From NCBI RefSeq assembly GCF_008312935.1, contig NZ_VSZO01000005.1, forward strand, positions 1 through 64,000: a DNA stretch of 64,000 nt. The letters are read 5' to 3'. Position numbers and translations under genes: made by a program. Under the pieces are notes generated by a model. It saw only the letters and a program-made list of their open reading frames with translations, ran no database searches and was not told where the DNA came from. The stretch comes from Roseiconus lacunae. Lineage in GTDB: Bacteria; Planctomycetota; Planctomycetia; Pirellulales; Pirellulaceae. This document shows, piece after piece, positions 36,663 to 46,151 of this stretch; position 1 is the stretch's first letter; every line of letters begins with the position of its first letter.

Positions 36663-37735
36663 TGGGCGAAAACACGAAAATCGACCCGCAGTTGATGCTT
36701 GACCGGCTGCATTCCGGGGAGCCATTGCTGCCGCCGCTGGTCATCCGTCACTCGAGTTTCGGGTCGGATCGAGCGATCGACGCAGTACTCGAGGTGGCGT
36801 TCAACGGTGCCGCTGATACCGAACGATTCAACGTTGAGTGCAAGACTCGATCCACGAAGGAAGATTTTCGAAAAGCCACTCAGCAAGCCACTGAAAACGC
36901 CAAGCGACTGCGGTGTCATCCGTTGATCTTCCTTCCGTATTTGTCACCGGATCGACTGGCAGAACTTGAGAGTATGGCTGTTAGCGGAATCGATTTGTGT
37001 GGCAACGGTATTGTTTACGTTCCCAACCGTATCTGTGTCGTGCGTACAGGTCAGCCAAATCTCTATCCCGATTCACGACTAGTCGCGAATCCCTTTCGTG
37101 GGCGCTCCGGACTCGTTGCGCGGATACTAATCGAGAAGCCCCATTGGGAAACACTGAGCGAATTGACTGATGCTATCGCGAAGCATGCGCAGCTAAAGGG
37201 CCTGTCGCTTTCACAAGTCTCCAAAACGGTCTCCGCATATGCCGAAGAGTTGCTCGTGCTCAAAGATGGAAACACCATTCGCCTTGCCGATCCCATTCGG
37301 ATGCTGGATCAGCTCGGCAAGAACTGGCGTTCGAATCCGTCTGCTCGAAGTCACTATTATCGAAGTTCAAAAGGCCCACTGCGGTTAAGCGAACTATCCA
37401 ACTCAACAAAACTTGCTTGGGCGCTAACCGGCGAGTCCTCGGCGACACGCTATTGCACCATCGCACAAGGCGGACCAATGAAGGTGGCCGTTAGCGACAT
37501 GAAGTTGGCTGAATCGCTGCTTTCGTTGACGCCTGAGAGCGTCCCCAGCTTCGCTGATATCGTACTGATCGAAACGCAAGACGATGCAGCGTTCTTTGCC
37601 AACGAGCAAGACGATGATGAGGTTCGCTATGCCAGTCGAATTCAGACTTGGATTGAGCTTAATGCAGGCGACGCTCGTCAACGTGAAACGGCCAAGGATC
37701 TGCATCAGTCCATCATTAACGCATCGAAGGCGTAG
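36662..37735 (+). CDS. AbiEi-like antitoxin/transcriptional regulator
   Basis: The 357-residue protein has an N-terminal part with VECKTRSTKEDFRKATQQA and LIFLPYLSPDRLAELESMAV, then GIDLCGNGIVYVPNRICVV, i.e. the 'Y-hydrophobic-S...GI-x-DL-x-GN' block found in AbiEi_2-type proteins (nuclease-like fold without clear catalytic residues). A winged-helix region follows near residues 145-215 (SELTDAIAKHAQLKGLSLSQ). The C-terminal ~140 residues match no domain I know. In AbiE systems the antitoxin represses the operon and counters a nucleotidyltransferase toxin. The next gene, nine bases downstream, is a 50-codon remnant that looks like that partner. Confidence 0.6.
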   Translation: MGENTKIDPQLMLDRLHSGEPLLPPLVIRHSSFGSDRAIDAVLEVAFNGAADTERFNVECKTRSTKEDFRKATQQATENAKRLRCHPLIFLPYLSPDRLAELESMAVSGIDLCGNGIVYVPNRICVVRTGQPNLYPDSRLVANPFRGRSGLVARILIEKPHWETLSELTDAIAKHAQLKGLSLSQVSKTVSAYAEELLVLKDGNTIRLADPIRMLDQLGKNWRSNPSARSHYYRSSKGPLRLSELSNSTKLAWALTGESSATRYCTIAQGGPMKVAVSDMKLAESLLSLTPESVPSFADIVLIETQDDAAFFANEQDDDEVRYASRIQTWIELNAGDARQRETAKDLHQSIINASKA

Positions 37736-37743
37736 TGGTAATC

Positions 37744-37896
37744 ATGGATGATCTATTGTGGCCGCACTTTCAGCCGCTTTGGCGAGATCTCGTTGCTGCT
37801 TCTTCTTCAACCAACATCCTCGTCGCTGGCGGATACGGTCTCCCTCCCGGGTTATCGATGCTGCGAATGACTCAGTGGACGCGAGCGCGTATGTGA
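37744..37896 (+). pseudogene. Truncated partner gene (AbiEii/nucleotidyltransferase-like remnant)
   Basis: The 50-codon frame begins MDDLLWPHFQPLWRDL and reaches NILVAGGYGL, which resembles the opening of nucleotidyltransferase-fold toxins and their kin (a hydrophobic strand, then G-G-x-A/G-L). After that the sequence has no family character and ends in TGA. The start is close behind the antitoxin stop, the normal toxin position. The catalytic D-x-D residues are absent. The toxin is therefore lost, leaving the antitoxin as an orphan. The assignment of the remnant is an inference from one short motif plus position. Confidence 0.45.
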
Positions 37897-37962
37897 TTTG
37901 CCGACTCCGTCGCATGACGCTGCAGCAATCAAAAATAGATTTCATGATGAATGCCAAGATTA

Positions 37963-39240
37963 TCAACGAGGCTTGCATGGATTTGCACTAGCGTTCTGGT
38001 CAAGGTCGCTGGTGTCGACTTCTTCATCAAGAACTGACGGCGGCGACGGACGAAGTGGATCGAACCTGTCTGCCTGCTGGAATCCCCAGCGCAGGTATTT
38101 GGCGAGCTCACTATCAACGTCCACCAAGCCATCCTCGCGAGCGGCCGACAAACACAACGCGTCCAGAAATTCACGAATCTGTTGGCTCCGCTGCCAGCTC
38201 TGAGCTTGTTCGATGAGCTGGGTGACACGGGTGGTCTCCTCGGACTTCCGCTTTTCCAAGGCGTCACGCCTACGCTTGATTTCCGCCTCTCGCTCTTGCC
38301 GAATTCGTTCGCGCTCGGCTGCGATTCTTGCACGCTCTTCATCTTCACGTCGTTTGATTCGAGCCTCGCCGGCCTGCCGTACAAATTCAACGATTAGGCT
38401 TTCGAGCTTATCTTCGAGTTTTTGCACTTTGCCATCCATTGCGAGGGGACTGTTGTAGTCCGATGGCCCGCGATCAAGCAGAAGCAAGCCGCTTGGGACC
38501 AGCTCAGTTCGATTCCGATCCCAGGAATAGGTGGCCTTCGGATTGTTGATTCGAACCTGGTTGGACTTCTCTCGGAGCCGGAGTGACGAGATTTGCTCGC
38601 CTCCGAAGAAGACAACCGTTGAACTGGTTCCGTGCTGATATCTCGGTTCAACGATTTGCACCTCTCCACCGACCGCCTCAATCCTTTTGATCAATGCGTC
38701 AAATACACGGTAGGCTCGAGATTGCAGCTTCCCGGTCACTTCGAATGCAAGCCTTTTCGCGCGGTGGTCTCTCGAATATGGATCGCGTTCCGACCATGGG
38801 ATCTTGGCTTCGCGGGCGCGGCGTTCGTCGTCCTGTTTCGTGACAACGACAAGTCGATGCGGGCTTCGCAGCTAATCAAGCACTTTGACCGGGCCGAGTT
38901 CTTTTGCGCGTTGGAGCATCGTTTGGATGTCATCGTCGAATTGCAGTTCGCGCGGAGGCTCATTGACCGTGGCCTCATAACTTGGGTGTTGATAGAAGGT
39001 CAAAGACTGAAGTGTAGGATCGTCGTTCTTTGGAAGCGGAGTATTCTTTGGTTTCTTGCCGTTTGCAAGCTTCGCCCAGTAGCCGGGATAGGGTTTGGGA
39101 ATGTCGAAAGCTTTGCACGTCTTACCGATCATCACGTCCGAGCAACCAAGTTCTTTCGAGAGTTTCGTGGCGGGCGCCGACCAGACGAAGTCGTAGAATT
39201 CTTCTCGTGTGAAAGTTCGGATTTCTGTGGCTGTCGTCAT
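37963..39240 (-). pseudogene. Helix-turn-helix/coiled-coil protein split by one in-frame TAG
   Basis: From ATG 39240 the frame shows an N-terminal HTH-like region (FTREEFYDFVWSAPATKLSK, LGCSDVMIGKTC, IPKPYPGYWAKLANGK) up to GPVKVLD, then TAG at 38872-38874. The same frame goes straight on: LRSPHRLVVVTKQDDE, IPWSERDPYSRDHRAKRLAF, then GKLQSRAYRVFDALIKRIEA, a long Arg/Glu coiled coil (~residues 260-330), and a C-terminal REFLDALCLSAAREDG part. Together 425 residues, so one codon change broke an otherwise intact gene; the second part may also be made from GTG 38739. The protein recurs as a hypothetical in accessory regions; its function is unknown. Confidence 0.65.
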
Positions 39241-39456
39241 CTCACCATCACCCCACATATTGTCTGAATCTGACTCGATACGGGCTCTCGCTAAAGCTGT
39301 TGGAGATGATGTCTCGCCGCAACGTTCGGTACCAAATGCAATGTGACATCACCCGATCAACTTCTTGGCGTCTTCAAACGCGACTCGACATGCACCAGCA
39401 TGAAACTATTCGAGCTGCCTATTTTAAGATCATTAAGGTGGCCTATGGATTCGGCA

Positions 39457-40644
39457 TCAATCAATCCATGCTTGCATTTTTTCGCTTGCGTCCTTCATCT
39501 TTCCAAACGTCTCTTTGTTGACCGATCCTCTCGCCCCACGGCCCGACTCCAGCTTAAATTCGATCAGTTCGTCGTACGATGGATTTGCCACGTCCCAGAA
39601 CTTCGACATTTCAACTTTGTCGAGTTCACCGAGTTGTCGAACGACCCGAAAGCCGATCTTGGTTCGATCCGAGTAACTTCCCAGCCAAGTGACGCTATTT
39701 GGGAAAGTCGCTTCCTCGTCCCATTCGTCTTCGGTGATTGTGAATCGGTGTGCGGGCAGACACTCCTCCAGACGTGACGCGAAGTTACCGCCCTTCGCAA
39801 TCCAAACCGGAGGTAGCACCTCAGAATGCTTCGTTGACGGCCGTTCCTCGCGACCGGGTCGACCGGTTGGAAACGAAGTGATGACCCATTCGCTTACATT
39901 CCCTTGCATATCGTAAATTCCAAGAGGGTTCGGAGCCTTTGAACCAACCGGCTGAACACCTTCGGTTTCCAGATTGAAGAACGCCAATTTTCTTAACTGA
40001 TCGTCCTTCCAAAAGTATCCTGTGCCTCCCGCTTTGCACGCTTTGATCCATTCTGATTCAAGAGGCAGACGGTATGGTCGATCCGTCAGCAGACTAAGCC
40101 ACTTCGTGTATTGTTTTGCCGCAAAGAGTGTCATTGAGTAAGCGGGGCATTGAAGAGACTCAGCCCCCGCGAAACGATCTTGCGGATTGTAAACCTCGGT
40201 CGGAGCGGACACGGCATCCACCCGATCAGGCTCGGTGAAATCGGGTCGAGTTCGATCAGCCTTGAATACGCTGTACATTGCCGCGTACTCGCGGTACTCG
40301 CGAAGCGTTACCTCGAACTTGCCGATCCAGAATGGTTGTATCTTCCGGTATGGATCGCCAGGAACCGGGATCATCTCGAATTCTATCTCGGTGCCGGGAA
40401 TGTTCTGACTGTATGGAACCATGAATCCCTGTTTCGTTTCAACCGCGCGACCCACATGCGGTTGATTCGCCAAGAGGCCTGAGTTTTGCCCGTCGTTCGC
40501 CGGCGCCGAGTGCATCGACAAACTAGTGAGCAAGATAACGCACAGTCCTAAGCACTTCGAGCGGCGAACTAAGCCAAGCGGTGCCGGCGTGATCGAGACG
40601 AAGAAGACAGGTGTGTAGAGTGGATTTTTGGGGCTTAATTGCAT
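39457..40644 (-). CDS. Formylglycine-generating-enzyme (FGE/SUMF1)-domain protein
   Basis: ATG 40644 follows GAAGGA seven bases away and gives a signal peptide (basic start, then CLGLCVILLTSLSMHSAPA). The FGE-sulfatase domain spans ~residues 100-345: FWIGKFEVTLREYREYAAMY, CPAYSMTLFAAKQYTKWLSL, TDRPYRLPLESEWIKACKAG, NPLGIYDMQGNVSEWV and the IGFRVVRQL end. In true FGEs this fold oxidises a sulfatase cysteine; the paired reactive cysteines near the domain's end are not evident here, so it is more likely a periplasmic SUMF1-fold protein with another role. No sulfatase gene is adjacent. Confidence 0.8.
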   Translation of the reverse strand: MQLSPKNPLYTPVFFVSITPAPLGLVRRSKCLGLCVILLTSLSMHSAPANDGQNSGLLANQPHVGRAVETKQGFMVPYSQNIPGTEIEFEMIPVPGDPYRKIQPFWIGKFEVTLREYREYAAMYSVFKADRTRPDFTEPDRVDAVSAPTEVYNPQDRFAGAESLQCPAYSMTLFAAKQYTKWLSLLTDRPYRLPLESEWIKACKAGGTGYFWKDDQLRKLAFFNLETEGVQPVGSKAPNPLGIYDMQGNVSEWVITSFPTGRPGREERPSTKHSEVLPPVWIAKGGNFASRLEECLPAHRFTITEDEWDEEATFPNSVTWLGSYSDRTKIGFRVVRQLGELDKVEMSKFWDVANPSYDELIEFKLESGRGARGSVNKETFGKMKDASEKMQAWID

Positions 40645-41021
40645 GGATTGTCCTTCACGACCGAAATAAAACCCGCCGTGCTTAATTCGTTCAAGCCGTC
40701 GTCGGCATCCTGTCAGACTCAAGTATCCTGCTTCGTCGGTCACCGCAATGTTGCCATGATTGTATCAAACGAGTTTTGAGCGGAGCGACTTTGGCAAGCG
40801 ACCGAAGCGGTGGATTGTCATGCAGGATTCGACTGACCGCTGCGTTGACAGTCCCTTCCGGATTGGTACGCCGTACTCGGGCGTGGCTGAGATATCGCCG
40901 ATGAATGCCGTTGTATAACTGGAGACGTTTTTTTGCGGGGGCTAATTGTGACCTACACTTCAGCGACCTGCGGTCATTTTTTCGACAGGTGGGCGTTCGG
41001 TGTTACGGTGATGATCTCAAG
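40645..41021. other. No gene seen (divergent promoter region)
   Basis: The space between the divergent FGE-type and membrane-protein genes. No repeat or RNA gene was recognised. Confidence 0.45.
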
Positions 41022-42764
41022 ATGCAGAAATTTCTGAATTTCGTACTGATCTTCACGGGAGTCGCGGCCGCCATCGCCATCTGTTGTCCGATGCTGGTGG
41101 TGTTGGGGTTTCTCGCACTCATCCTTCCCGGCTTGGTGTTGCTCACCGCTCCCACCGTGTTCGTCTACCTGGCGACCGCGGTCGGTCTTCAACGAATGCT
41201 GACTGTAAAATTGGGCGGGGCCTCGTATCCGATCGCCATTTTGCTCGCGATCGGACTTGGCTGGTTCGTTGTGCAACCGATTCGATCGTCCGCGATATCG
41301 GAGTTTCGATCGAATGACCTGCCCGACGTGATTCCGCGTGAACCCATTGTCTTGAGTGGACATGTCTACGTTGCAAATGACGACCTGTATCGGTCGCCTA
41401 AATGTGACTACCTCTGCACAATGTTATTAAATCTACCGGGTGTGCAGTCGGTCACCATCGAGGGCACCGGTCGGAAGGGCCGCAATCACGACCAATCCGT
41501 TGCAGCGTTCGCCTTGGTCCGTCCCGGAGCGAATGCAGAACCTGGCGTGTTTCCTTCCCGCCCCGGTCAGCTTATTCGCAAACATCCGGCGCTTAGGCGA
41601 CGAGTGAAGGGGAATGATCTAACTAAGGTCGAAAAGTCACTTGAAGCCGATTGGGCGCTGCGTCTTTCCGGTGCAGAGCGAATCGTTGCGGCGATGCCAA
41701 TACCTGTCAATGAAGCCGATTGGATCGTGCGATTGGTTTCAACCCACAGCAAACAAAATCCACGAATCGAACGAGTGGAAATTGCCCGTATGGGTAACGA
41801 TATTCGGTATCGCAAGAGTGAAATTCGTCATTTCGTACCAGGCAAACTATTCTATATCGGCTTTGATATTCGATCCGCCGCGGCAATGAGTTCCAATGCT
41901 TCGTTTTGTCTTGGCGGACGTGATTGGAGGTCATCGGATCAGTCAATCAATTTAGAATCGACGTTGTTGGAAGCTATCGAGTTACCTCGTCTCACGAAGC
42001 TTGACGACGCCCGCCATCGGTTGCGGTCGGAAGTCCAACGTGCGATCGACGATCCCAATGCAAGCCCAGCGAGGCTCGAACTCGCCCGACGTTGGCTTTC
42101 GCTATTTTTCTTTGACGCGACCGAAGACGACCATGCGTTAATCGCCCGCATCGTCGGCGATCGGCGTGTCAAAGACATTGCCGGCCCGATCGAGAGCGTC
42201 TATTCCCAAGGCAGCACGCCGATCGAACTCGCAATCGCCTACGCGAAACGAATCACATTTGATGACGCGACCGTAGAAGAACGATCGCTGTTGGCGAAAG
42301 ACTTAGCGTCGATGCCGGCGGGCACGTTTGCCAATCCTGATCCGACATACCTCGACATCTGGACTCACCCAGAGCTTTATGAACAGGCTGGTCCGTTCCT
42401 GTCGCGAGTCGCTGATCTCGGTGCGCCGCGTGCAATGCCGATCCTTCGCGATGCGCTTGGTCATGTGGCGACCAAAGACAATTGGAATCAACGACGCGCG
42501 ATGGTCAAGGGGATTCGAGACGCTTACGCATCACTTGGTCCTGCCGCAAAGCAGGATGCCGCAATGATTCGCAGGCTGGTCTTGCTACGTCGCTCGCCGA
42601 TCACGTCCGGCTTCAAAGACGTACAAGCATGGCGTCTGACCTTGGCACAAATGGGAGTCCCCATCGATGACTTGCCATTCTTTCCTCATTCAAGCCGGCA
42701 ACAAATCAACCGAACAAAAACTCAAATTCGCGATCGTCTGCAACGTATTCAAGCGGAGATCTAA
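41022..42764 (+). CDS. Membrane-anchored protein of unknown function
   Basis: ATG 41022 gives MQKFLNFVLIFTGVAAAIAI, the first of three close hydrophobic helices (about residues 5-25, 28-55, 62-80; LLAIGLGWFVVQPI); upstream codons in the frame are less likely. The rest (~500 residues) is soluble: a section with HVYVANDDLYRSPKCDYLCT and LPGVQSVTIEG, then helical repeats such as LARRWLSLFFFDATEDDHAL and DLGAPRAMPILRDALGHV, which look like HEAT-type units. No family is recognised. It probably sits in the inner membrane with its large part on one side. It reads toward the sulfur module without sharing its strand. Confidence 0.65.
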   Translation: MQKFLNFVLIFTGVAAAIAICCPMLVVLGFLALILPGLVLLTAPTVFVYLATAVGLQRMLTVKLGGASYPIAILLAIGLGWFVVQPIRSSAISEFRSNDLPDVIPREPIVLSGHVYVANDDLYRSPKCDYLCTMLLNLPGVQSVTIEGTGRKGRNHDQSVAAFALVRPGANAEPGVFPSRPGQLIRKHPALRRRVKGNDLTKVEKSLEADWALRLSGAERIVAAMPIPVNEADWIVRLVSTHSKQNPRIERVEIARMGNDIRYRKSEIRHFVPGKLFYIGFDIRSAAAMSSNASFCLGGRDWRSSDQSINLESTLLEAIELPRLTKLDDARHRLRSEVQRAIDDPNASPARLELARRWLSLFFFDATEDDHALIARIVGDRRVKDIAGPIESVYSQGSTPIELAIAYAKRITFDDATVEERSLLAKDLASMPAGTFANPDPTYLDIWTHPELYEQAGPFLSRVADLGAPRAMPILRDALGHVATKDNWNQRRAMVKGIRDAYASLGPAAKQDAAMIRRLVLLRRSPITSGFKDVQAWRLTLAQMGVPIDDLPFFPHSSRQQINRTKTQIRDRLQRIQAEI

Positions 42765-42818
42765 GAAGCGTCGACCTAAAGGCATTTGCCACGTCAGACA
42801 CACGATTCGATTTTCGCG

Positions 42819-43480
42819 CTACTGATTGCACTCGTCACTGGAGCCAATCGCGTTCCGATGGGGATGGCCAATGATCGGGAACAACGAACCACTCTTCGCG
42901 AGCTGTTTTGCATCGGCCCCGCTACGGCTACCCACGTTGCAGCAGGGAATGATCAGTTTGTCTTTGTAGCGGGACTTGTTTCGCTCGAATGCCACCTTCG
43001 TGATCGCTCCGGGAATGATAGACACATTGACCTCTTTATCCGACCGGACATCGACAACGGCGAACTGCGGTTCCAAAGGCTGCTGACCAGCGGACTCTGT
43101 TTTCGCCACTTCCTTACTACGCGTTTCAAGCAGCTTGTGAAGTTCGGCGGGCAAAACTTCTTCGACCTTTGGCCCGCCGCCGATGAATTCTCCGAACTGG
43201 TCCGATGCCGTGGGCATCGCCAATTGCTTCTGGGGCGTCTGGACAGCAGCCTCGGCAAAATTTACGGCGGTCACATCGGAACTTAATTGAGGACCGGTCT
43301 CCGACAAGGCTGCAGATCGTTCTGCTGAAGCCAATGCGTCAACATCGGATTTGATTCGCCACGGTCCCATCCCGTCTTTCCAGCGTCGCAACGCTGCTGC
43401 CATCCCTCTTCCGACAGATCGTTCTTGCTGGAATGGCACGCTCGGCATTTACGGCTTGTCGTGGAAGTGTTCGCTCCCAT
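42819..43480 (-). pseudogene. Cytochrome c motif plus rhodanese-domain protein, frame damaged
   Basis: Two frames share this locus. The first, from ATG 43480 just behind the DsrE stop, has a heme motif in RKCRACHSSKNDLSEEG and soon loses character. The second, open from 43448, is protein-like from ~43405: RRWKDGMGPWRIKSDVDALA, SAALSETGPQLSSDVTAVNF and a rhodanese half QFAVVDVRSDKEVNVSIIPG, then LIIPCCNVGSRSGADAKQLA. Switching frame near 43390-43410 rebuilds one chain. The C-terminus is also short for a rhodanese, which usually continues through a 'N-x-x-GG' strand. The persulfide cysteine site (CCNVGSRSG) is present. Position and domains fit the sulfur operon. Confidence 0.5.
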
Positions 43481-43481
43481 T

Positions 43482-43748
43482 TCAGTTTCCTAGCGGAATA
43501 AAGGCGTAACCGTCTTGCTGGAGATTGACATTCGCTGTCAAAGCGGAAACACCGACCTCGACGAATACCAGCACGTCGTCAGATGACTTCCCTTTGCCCG
43601 TCAGCGTTTGGCCGCAAACGATCATTTCCACGCCAGCTTCGTGCAGTTCACGCAGCAGTTTGACATTCGGATTTCCCTCCGTTCCAAACTCGTTGGTGTA
43701 GGCTTCGGGATGAAGGATCGCGAGCGTCGCATCACCGTGAAAGATCAT
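43482..43748 (-). CDS. DsrE-domain C-terminal half
   Basis: This 88-residue frame begins at ATG 43748 as MIFHGDATLAILHPEAYTNE and runs on through GVEMIVCGQTLTGKGKSSDD to VSALTANVNLQQDGYAFIPL, the complete second half of a DsrE/DsrF-type domain, with the conserved Cys in VCGQTL. Its first half is encoded upstream in another frame. The ATG overlaps the upstream stop as ATGA, so it could be translated by coupling, or the two halves could be one gene with a one-base deletion near 43752. DsrE proteins handle protein-bound persulfide sulfur. Confidence 0.7.
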   Translation of the reverse strand: MIFHGDATLAILHPEAYTNEFGTEGNPNVKLLRELHEAGVEMIVCGQTLTGKGKSSDDVLVFVEVGVSALTANVNLQQDGYAFIPLGN

Positions 43749-44563
43749 GGCAAACTGACCAGAGCGGGTTCCGCACCTGCTGCTGCGAAGATGTTCAGGT
43801 ATTTAGCAACCTTCTCGATGGCAGAGTTCAGTTCGCCTGGCGATCCTCCGCTTGTGATATCGACCGCAACCTTCGATCCGTCTCGTGGCTGGTGGGTGGC
43901 ACTGGCCATACGGACAACCTTTCCATGGCCATCGATCACAGGCTTTCCAGGTTCCGCGGACGTTAAAACCGCATCGGTCGGCACGGCATGATTCTTCATC
44001 GCCTCGGCAAAGCCATTCTCGACAAACTTTGATACCACCTTCGCATGAGCTTGAATCAGCTTGGCGACTTTCGGATCATCAGAGGTTTCGACGACTCGCA
44101 CCCCCTTCTCCGTATCTTCGTGCTTCATCTTAATTTTATCGGTGTATTTGAAAAGTTCCGCGAACAGTGGATCTCGCATGCGAATCGGATTCGACTCTTC
44201 GACGCGGTACTCCATCCACTGCACGTGATCCTTGATCATCGCTGCGACTTCCGCGTTGTCCGATTCCGTCAATGTTTCAACACCATCGGGTAGCTCCTTG
44301 ACGATCCGCTTGATCTTCTTGTGATGTTGCAGCAGAAACTCGAAGACCTCGTGATCGGCATCATGGCGATCGTCATGCTGGTGCCCTCTCTGCATTCCGC
44401 GCCCCATTCCCCGGCCACGCCCCATGCCTTGTCCCGGCCCCATACCCTGGGCTCGGCCCATCCCTCGGCCTTGGCCGGGACCCCGGCCTTCTTGTGCTTG
44501 ACTGATTCCCTGCAAATTCACAAGGAACACACCGACCAGTAAGCAAAGCAAAACATTCTTCAT
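43745..44563 (-). CDS. Exported protein with Gly/Arg/Met-rich linker and DsrE N-terminal half
   Basis: A 272-residue frame with a signal peptide (MKNVLLCLLVGVFLVNLQGI, SQAQ), a Gly-Arg-Met repeat linker (residues ~27-58: GRGMGRAQGMGPGQGMGRG), and a helical domain from ~70 to 185 with HEVFEFLLQHHKKIKRIVKE and metal-like His residues. From ~residue 225 it enters a DsrE-type start: SKVAVDITSGGSPGELNSAI, EKVAKYLNIFAAAGAEPA, then stops at TGA in ATGA. The rest of that domain continues in the next frame. The protein is probably periplasmic. It lies ~130 bp downstream of the metallo-hydrolase gene. Confidence 0.7.
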   Translation of the reverse strand: MKNVLLCLLVGVFLVNLQGISQAQEGRGPGQGRGMGRAQGMGPGQGMGRGRGMGRGMQRGHQHDDRHDADHEVFEFLLQHHKKIKRIVKELPDGVETLTESDNAEVAAMIKDHVQWMEYRVEESNPIRMRDPLFAELFKYTDKIKMKHEDTEKGVRVVETSDDPKVAKLIQAHAKVVSKFVENGFAEAMKNHAVPTDAVLTSAEPGKPVIDGHGKVVRMASATHQPRDGSKVAVDITSGGSPGELNSAIEKVAKYLNIFAAAGAEPALVSLP

Positions 44564-44696
44564 GACATCACCTTCGATTTTGAAAGAGGTACAACGGGGG
44601 AGTTATTTGGCTGATTGACCCAAAGGCCAATACCGCCGCACAAATTGAAAGCCTTGAAACCGTGTTGAGCTAAAGCCTGGAGGCCAAGTAGCCTCG

Positions 44697-46121
44697 TTAT
44701 GCGACTGCTTCGCTTGCTGGCTTAACGCTCGGAAGGCCAGCACTCTCCCACGCTCCATAGCCCCCAGTCAGGTTGGTGACATTTTTGTAGCCTTGCGATT
44801 GAAGGAGACTTGCCGCGATGGCCGATCGTGCACCGCTTTGACACTGGGTGACGACTTTGGAATCGCGAGGGATCTGGTGAGCCGTGTTGGCGAGTCGCCC
44901 CAGGAAATGGTGCGACGCGTGCTCGATATGGCCTTGGTCCCATTCCTCTTGCGATCGAACATCAATTAGGTGCACGTCCTTGTTCTTGATCGCACTGGCA
45001 AGATCTTCCGGTGGCCTGGTTTTATAGGTTTCCGTCGCACTTCCTCCGCCGGCGATCGCCGATGCGTCGAAGCCACCACCGATGTTGTCGCAGCCGATCG
45101 CGTGAAGCACCCGAGCTGCTTCTTCGAGTTCACCCGGATGGCAGATCAGGTAAGTCGTCTTGTCGTAGTCAATCAGCCATCCGGCCCAAGGCGAAAGCAT
45201 ACTCGTTGGAATGTTGATCGATCCTGGAACGTGGCCTCTTGCGAAATCTGCCGATGGTCGTAAATCCACGACCACGCCGCTATGGACTGCTTCATCCAAC
45301 TGTCCGAGCGGAAGCATCTCGTGCGAATGATTCTCGCCAAGAATTTTCGGCCCTTCTTTGTTCACTCGCTTCATGACCGCAAAGTACTTCGGAGCCTCCG
45401 GTTGGTCGGCCAGGATGTACTTCACGAACTCCTCTTCGTCCTCATACTGAAGCGCCGGGTTGTAGAGCTTCTCGTATCCAACCGTTGATGACGGAATCGC
45501 ACCCAAGCCCTTGCCGCAGGCACTGCCCGCACCGTGAGCCGGCCAGACTTGCAGGTGGTCCGGAAGATCGCGAAAGCGTTTCATAGACTCGAACAATTGC
45601 CGAGCACCCGGCTCGGCCGTGTCCACCATACCGGCTGCTTCTTCCAGCAAATCGGGGCGTCCAATCGAACCCACAAATATAAAATCGCCTGTAAAAATTC
45701 CCATCGGTGTGGAGGCACCGCCACCGTGATCGGTCAGTAAGAACGAGATGCTTTCCGGCGTGTGGCCGGGCGTGTGCATCGTCGTGAACCCGATGTTGCC
45801 AATCTGAAAGGCGTCGCCATCGGTTAGCCATTGATGGTCGTAGGCGCTGACGTACTCATATTTCCAGTCATCCGGTCCCGCGTCAGAGACGTAAAGTTTT
45901 GCGCCGACACGTTCTGCAAGCTCGCGGGCACCGGAAACGTAATCGGCATGGATATGGGTCTCGGCAACCGCGGTGATCTTGACGCCCTGACGGTCCGCCG
46001 TCTCGAGGTACGATTCAATTTGGCGACCAGGATCGACCACGACCGCCTCTTTGGTTCGTTGGCATCCGACCAAGTACGACGCATGAGCCAGCTTGGTGTC
46101 ATAAAAGTATTTGAGCAACAT
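44697..46121 (-). CDS. ETHE1-like metallo-hydrolase with two rhodanese domains (persulfide dioxygenase type)
   Basis: The 474-residue protein has a metallo-beta-lactamase-fold domain (residues ~1-240) starting MLLKYFYDTKLAHASYLVGC, with the metal motif AETHIHADYVSGARELAER, MHTPGHTPESISFLL, and IFTGDFIFVGSIGRPDLL. Two rhodanese domains follow (~265-360 and ~370-465). The first has CHPGELEEAARVL; the second has an intact persulfide loop VTQCQSGARSAIAAS. Such fusions oxidise glutathione persulfide to sulfite and move sulfane sulfur. It starts 30 bp after the TauE/SafE gene, so the two are one operon. Confidence 0.9.
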   Translation of the reverse strand: MLLKYFYDTKLAHASYLVGCQRTKEAVVVDPGRQIESYLETADRQGVKITAVAETHIHADYVSGARELAERVGAKLYVSDAGPDDWKYEYVSAYDHQWLTDGDAFQIGNIGFTTMHTPGHTPESISFLLTDHGGGASTPMGIFTGDFIFVGSIGRPDLLEEAAGMVDTAEPGARQLFESMKRFRDLPDHLQVWPAHGAGSACGKGLGAIPSSTVGYEKLYNPALQYEDEEEFVKYILADQPEAPKYFAVMKRVNKEGPKILGENHSHEMLPLGQLDEAVHSGVVVDLRPSADFARGHVPGSINIPTSMLSPWAGWLIDYDKTTYLICHPGELEEAARVLHAIGCDNIGGGFDASAIAGGGSATETYKTRPPEDLASAIKNKDVHLIDVRSQEEWDQGHIEHASHHFLGRLANTAHQIPRDSKVVTQCQSGARSAIAASLLQSQGYKNVTNLTGGYGAWESAGLPSVKPASEAVA

Positions 46122-46151
46122 GGTTAATCTCCGAGAGAGTGATGGTGTAAG

